A DNA stretch of 8,316 bases from Candidatus Hydrogenedentota bacterium (GTDB lineage Bacteria; Hydrogenedentota; Hydrogenedentia; Hydrogenedentales; CAITNO01), in contig SLFT01000004.1 in NCBI GenBank assembly GCA_007124105.1, positions 1-8,316 of the forward strand, in the 5' to 3' direction. Under the pieces are notes generated by a model, which saw only the letters and a program-made list of their open reading frames with translations, was not told the DNA's origin and did not search any database. Below are positions 5,512-8,316 of the stretch, one piece after another; positions within the stretch are counted from its first letter, which is position 1, and each line of letters starts with the position of its first letter. Made by a program: the position numbers and the translations under genes.

Positions 5512-7273
5512 CACTTCGTCGAAACCCGCGCGGCAACACAATAGACTGTCCTGGCGGCGGCGGATCAAAGCGGCGGTAAGCGCCGTCGCGGAACACGAGC
5601 AGCTGGTAGCGCGCGCTTTCCGGCGGCTCGGCGAAAGTCAGACGTATCCTGGCAGGTCCTTTGTCGCCCATGTCCAGCACCGTCACGCGTAAACCATTCA
5701 GTTCCATTTCGTAACCCACATTCAGTGGACGTCGCGCGCTGCGGAACAGGCGCTCCATCACACTGGTGAGCATTTCCCCGGCCAGCACCTCCAGTTCCAA
5801 CTCCTGTTCGCCTGTGCGCGTGATGCGATGCTCGAAAGGCGCAAACGAGAGCGTCCACCACGAACGCGGCAACGGTTTGCCGTGGAAGCTGCGCAGCATC
5901 AATGGATATAAACCGGAATAGGGGTCGGGCGCGTTGAACACAACCACCTGTGTTTCGGTTACTCCGCTCTCGTCTATTTCGCTGTTGTGGATGAGCCCGT
6001 TCAGAAAGTCCTGTCCTGTACGTAACGCGGCCACCTGTGCCGGCCACGACAGCACGGATACGCCCAGATGCGCCACAATAAGAAACCACAACAGCGCGCG
6101 CAGCGCCAGGGTATGGAATAGAGTACGGGGCATGGCGTCCAGTTCGCGCCAGAGTCGGCTGATGATGGCCGCAATCATTGCCGCGCCGCCCAACGATGCC
6201 GCCAGCAACACGCGTGAATTGACGATAGCCGCCAACGCCGGCGTTGTCGCCAGCGCCGCGCCGGGGATAAGCCAACGCAGGGCCGCCCGTTCTTCCACAT
6301 CGAATCGCGGCCATAGCATGTAAAGCGTGGCTACAATGACGGCGAGACCGATGCCGCCCGAGACAACGAAGAGCGGTTCGAGGCCGGAACGAAGCAGCGC
6401 CGCCTCGACAGGCAACAGAAAGAATTGTGCGCCCGCGAGCATGAGAAACCGGGCAGGGGCCGCTAACAGGAAGGCGACGGGGTCGCCCATGGGGTCAATA
6501 TAAATATCAGAGTACTGCGCGCCATAGCCGCCGAGACGATAGAAAACCACATAGGCAATGGCCAGCAGCGAAGCCGGCGCCGCGCTCAGGAGACGACGCC
6601 GCCATCCGTCGCGCGCGCCGAATATCTCGTAGGCCGCAAGATATGCCAGCACACACAAGCCGGTCTCCGACGCCAACAGCGCCGCAACATATAACATCAG
6701 CGACAGGGGCAGGCCCGGACGCCAGCCCTCGCACCGCCAGCGCAGATGCGCGGTCAATCCAAGCAGTCCCATAGCCACCGCTACCACTGAATGCCGGTTC
6801 GACCACCATGCCGCCGGCAAAACATGCGATGCGTCAACAACGAACAGTAATAGAGCAAGCACGCCCATGGCGGGCGGCAAGACACGCCTGAAAACCAACA
6901 TGGCGCTCAAACATAACAGGCCGTACCATAACAGTGAATGGGCATTATAACCGAATGCGCAATGCCCGAAAACGGCGTGGTCCAACGACATCAGCGCGGA
7001 GCCAAGCGGCCGAAAGAAATGCACCCGAAATTCAGGATCGCCAAACCAGGGGTAGGGGCCATCCTCTATGAGGGGCATGACCTGGTCGGCGTCGCCGCTG
7101 CCGAATACGAACAAATCGAAGGGAGAACCCAATGGGTTTTGCCCGGAAAGTGTCGCCAGGAACAAATAGTCATCCACGAAAAGCCCGAATCCCAACAGGG
7201 GCAACGCGACAATAACGCCCGCCGCCACGGCAAACCAATAACCACGGGAACAGGCAAGATGGGATAAACGCAT
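5486..7273 (-). CDS. Polytopic membrane protein, GT-C glycosyltransferase-like, with C-terminal soluble domain
   Basis: This 595-residue protein has roughly ten or eleven predicted membrane segments, the first at about 11-31 and the last at about 388-408. The soluble part, about 413-595, is probably extracytoplasmic. After the first segment comes an Asp-Asp pair (FVDDYLFLA, 32-40). A motif at about 86-118 (HFFRPLGSALMSLDHAVFG, then GYNAHSLLWYG) resembles the RPL...LD...FG...H pattern of PMT/ArnT-like and TPR-linked GT-C transferases, which use polyprenyl-phosphate sugars. This suggests sugar transfer to a lipid or protein, but similarity is partial and substrate unknown. The C-terminal part has no recognised fold and ends in proline-rich FDPPPPGQ. 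Two ATGs are possible; 7273 is preferred over 7279 because GGAG (7285-7282) lies 8 bases before it. It stands alone, with no glycan gene cluster nearby. Confidence 0.75.
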   Translation of the reverse strand: MRLSHLACSRGYWFAVAAGVIVALPLLGFGLFVDDYLFLATLSGQNPLGSPFDLFVFGSGDADQVMPLIEDGPYPWFGDPEFRVHFFRPLGSALMSLDHAVFGHCAFGYNAHSLLWYGLLCLSAMLVFRRVLPPAMGVLALLLFVVDASHVLPAAWWSNRHSVVAVAMGLLGLTAHLRWRCEGWRPGLPLSLMLYVAALLASETGLCVLAYLAAYEIFGARDGWRRRLLSAAPASLLAIAYVVFYRLGGYGAQYSDIYIDPMGDPVAFLLAAPARFLMLAGAQFFLLPVEAALLRSGLEPLFVVSGGIGLAVIVATLYMLWPRFDVEERAALRWLIPGAALATTPALAAIVNSRVLLAASLGGAAMIAAIISRLWRELDAMPRTLFHTLALRALLWFLIVAHLGVSVLSWPAQVAALRTGQDFLNGLIHNSEIDESGVTETQVVVFNAPDPYSGLYPLMLRSFHGKPLPRSWWTLSFAPFEHRITRTGEQELELEVLAGEMLTSVMERLFRSARRPLNVGYEMELNGLRVTVLDMGDKGPARIRLTFAEPPESARYQLLVFRDGAYRRFDPPPPGQSIVLPRGFRRSVKNQQTPG

Positions 7274-7308
7274 TGGCATAACTCCAGCAAATGTTACAAA
7301 GAAGGCGT

Positions 7309-7314
7309 AGTATA
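7309..7314 (-). promoter_or_regulatory. -10 candidate for the membrane-protein gene
   Basis: On the minus strand TATACT (7314-7309) matches the -10 consensus in five of six bases and lies about 36 bases upstream of the start at 7273. The best -35 at 17 bp, TCTTCA, is poor, so the call rests on the -10 box alone. Confidence 0.3.
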
Positions 7315-7457
7315 CAGTAAACCGTGTTCCCTGAAGAAAAATACGCGGTCATTTACGAGAGTGTTGGCAACGCCTTTGCGGCAGCGCTTCTGCATTGTGA
7401 GCCTGCCGCCCCTCGGTGCGGGGATTTTCTTGAATGAAACAGCGTGCTCCAAAGTTT

Positions 7458-7531
7458 CGATTACGATTGACGACCACGAGTACGAAAGTCGTCGTCTCGT
7501 TTTTCGCGCTCGTACTCGTATCTCGTAATCG
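7458..7531. repeat. Long interrupted inverted repeat
   Basis: The outer arms CGATTACGA (7458-7466) and TCGTAATCG (7523-7531) pair over 9 bp. The inner arms ACGAGTACGA (7476-7485) and TCGTACTCGT (7510-7519) pair over 10 bp. The internal loop is 9 nt on the left and 3 nt on the right, with a 24-nt apex. CTCGT recurs four times on the right side (7496, 7509, 7515 and 7522). It has no U-tract for termination. It may be a dispersed REP-like palindrome, an RNA structure or a protein-binding array. Confidence 0.75.
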
Positions 7532-7658
7532 GACAGTTTAAGGAAAAACACGAGTTCTTCTATGTTATTGAACTTAAACACGATGCGCTTTTTGTTTCTT
7601 GGGAGACTAAAGGCGGCGACTTTGTGAACCATTGTATCCGGTATTGGTACAATAGCGG

Positions 7659-7664
7659 TATAAT
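7659..7664 (+). promoter_or_regulatory. -10 candidate for the secreted-protein gene
   Basis: A perfect TATAAT lies at 7659-7664, with no good -35 box at 16-18 bp. Transcription from it would start near 7671, leaving almost no leader before the ATG at 7678. It also overlaps the in-frame ATG at 7663, arguing against that start. Confidence 0.4.
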
Positions 7665-7677
7665 GTCTATCGGAACT

Positions 7678-8316
7678 ATGGCACAGAGCCGCGCCATGAT
7701 GCGCATGGTCATGCTGGCTGCGGTTATTATACTGCTGCGCGTGACGGCTGCCCATGCCTGCGATGCGGGCACGGTGCGCGACGCCGCTTTTCACAGCACA
7801 CGCGACAATTTCTGGATGGGCATGGTGTTTGACAACGAGGACGTTGAGAGCCAGGCGCGGTACGATGCATTGGTCGCCTGGCTTGACGATGCGGGCGCGG
7901 GATTGAATCTCCATGCGGAGCATATTCTGCCCGAGGACGCCATGTATCTGCGGATGCGCTACGGCGTAAGCGAAGCGCCGTCCGAGACGCCTGTAACCGT
8001 GTTCTCGGGCCGCCATCCCGCCGAACCGCGCCCCATACCTTTTCTGGAGTGGACGCCTGCGCCGGAACTGTCGCTGTTGGAAGACTTGAAAACGAACGCA
8101 ACCCTCGCGGCCGTCTCCCGTGACGCGCTGGCGCACTGGGCGGTAATTGTGTACGCGCGCGGCGCGGGTGTTGAGCGCCGTGACGCGATTGATGCGGTGG
8201 TCGCCCAGTGGCGGCGCAACCACGCGCCGGGCGTGGTGGTACATGAACTGGACCGGCGCGCTCCTGAAAACGCTTTTTTATGCGCCGTGGCGGGCATCAA
8301 CGAGGACGGCGAGGAT
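7678..8316 (+). CDS. Secreted protein of unknown function with internal duplication (3' end outside window)
   Basis: The frame is open to the window edge (213 residues seen). It begins with an export signal: a short basic stretch, a hydrophobic core (MVMLAAVIILL, about 10-20) and a likely signal peptidase I site at AHA before Cys28. The preceding residues do not make a standard lipobox, though lipidation of Cys28 cannot be excluded. The mature part has two similar stretches: NFWMGMVFD...DALVAWLDDAG...LH (44-79) and AHWAVIVYA...DAIDAVVAQW...VH (152-189). Each looks like a strand, a helix and a strand. I recognise no family; a tandem thioredoxin-like or other alpha/beta fold is possible but unproven. 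The start is uncertain: ATGs at 7663, 7678, 7696, 7699 and 7705 share the frame and none has a strong Shine-Dalgarno site. 7678 is chosen because it lies just downstream of the TATAAT and has GGA nearby. Its GCG/CGC-rich codon use agrees with coding on this strand. Confidence 0.7.
   Translation, partial: MAQSRAMMRMVMLAAVIILLRVTAAHACDAGTVRDAAFHSTRDNFWMGMVFDNEDVESQARYDALVAWLDDAGAGLNLHAEHILPEDAMYLRMRYGVSEAPSETPVTVFSGRHPAEPRPIPFLEWTPAPELSLLEDLKTNATLAAVSRDALAHWAVIVYARGAGVERRDAIDAVVAQWRRNHAPGVVVHELDRRAPENAFLCAVAGINEDGED

Larger units (their letters stand above)
7274..7677. other. Divergent intergenic region with inverted repeats
   Basis: This 404-bp stretch lies between two divergent genes. It contains -10 candidates for both, a short CCCC/GGGG hairpin followed by ATTTTCTT (7409-7431), the large inverted repeat at 7458-7531, and a 7-bp inverted repeat GTTTAAG (7536-7542) with CTTAAAC (7573-7579). 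No gene with a good Shine-Dalgarno site or conserved product was seen. The structure density is higher than in any other gap of this window. Confidence 0.6.

Noticed and set aside
7294..7395. Small minus-strand ORF (MQKRCRKGVANTL...) upstream of the membrane-protein gene
   Set aside because: It has at best a weak Shine-Dalgarno site, covers the candidate -10 box and is the tail of a longer antisense frame. It is not strong enough to call.
7409..7431. CCCC/GGGG hairpin followed by ATTTTCTT, terminator-like
   Set aside because: The stem is only four base pairs and no plus-strand gene ends upstream of it, so a terminator has nothing to act on.

Overview
The window looks like chromosomal DNA from a diderm (Gram-negative-type) bacterium of moderate to fairly high GC. 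The evidence is two proteins with lipobox signal peptides, a periplasmic-type solute-binding protein, a large polytopic membrane protein and an RpfG-type HD-GYP regulator. GCG/CGC-rich codon use and small, mostly single-gene units would fit an uncultured PVC- or Hydrogenedentota-like lineage, but this placement is a guess. There are no rRNA, tRNA, CRISPR, transposase or phage genes.

Layout, left to right. (1) Positions 1-550, minus: the N-terminal part of a BtuF/FhuD-type ABC transporter binding protein, cut by the window edge. (2) Positions 551-1044: a long divergent intergenic region with a 9-bp tandem repeat, a good sigma70-like promoter and a long leader. (3) Positions 1045-2529, plus: a full-length PurF-family protein whose PRPP-binding half is intact but whose glutaminase half lacks the N-terminal catalytic cysteine and the other expected catalytic residues. 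(4) Positions 2759-3187, minus: a small lipoprotein with a probable NTF2-like domain, followed by a convincing intrinsic terminator. (5) Positions 3621-4781, plus: a REC plus HD-GYP response regulator (predicted c-di-GMP phosphodiesterase) behind an extended -10 promoter. (6) Positions 5002-5511, plus: a CAP/SCP (YkwD-like) lipoprotein. (7) Positions 5486-7273, minus: a GT-C-like polytopic membrane protein with a C-terminal soluble domain, overlapping the CAP gene tail to tail by 26 bp. (8) Positions 7274-7677: an intergenic region with a long interrupted inverted repeat. (9) Positions 7678-8316, plus: a secreted protein of unknown function with an apparent internal duplication, cut by the right edge.

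The genes do not form an operon; neighbouring genes mostly differ in strand and each seems to have its own expression signals. Most products work at or outside the cytoplasmic membrane; the PurF-like enzyme and the HD-GYP regulator are cytoplasmic. The clearest oddities are the PurF paralogue without a glutaminase active site, a 16-nt leader shared exactly by the PurF-like and NTF2-like lipoprotein genes, the inverted repeat at 7458-7531, and the duplicated secreted protein. I found no multi-gene system that I could defend as new.
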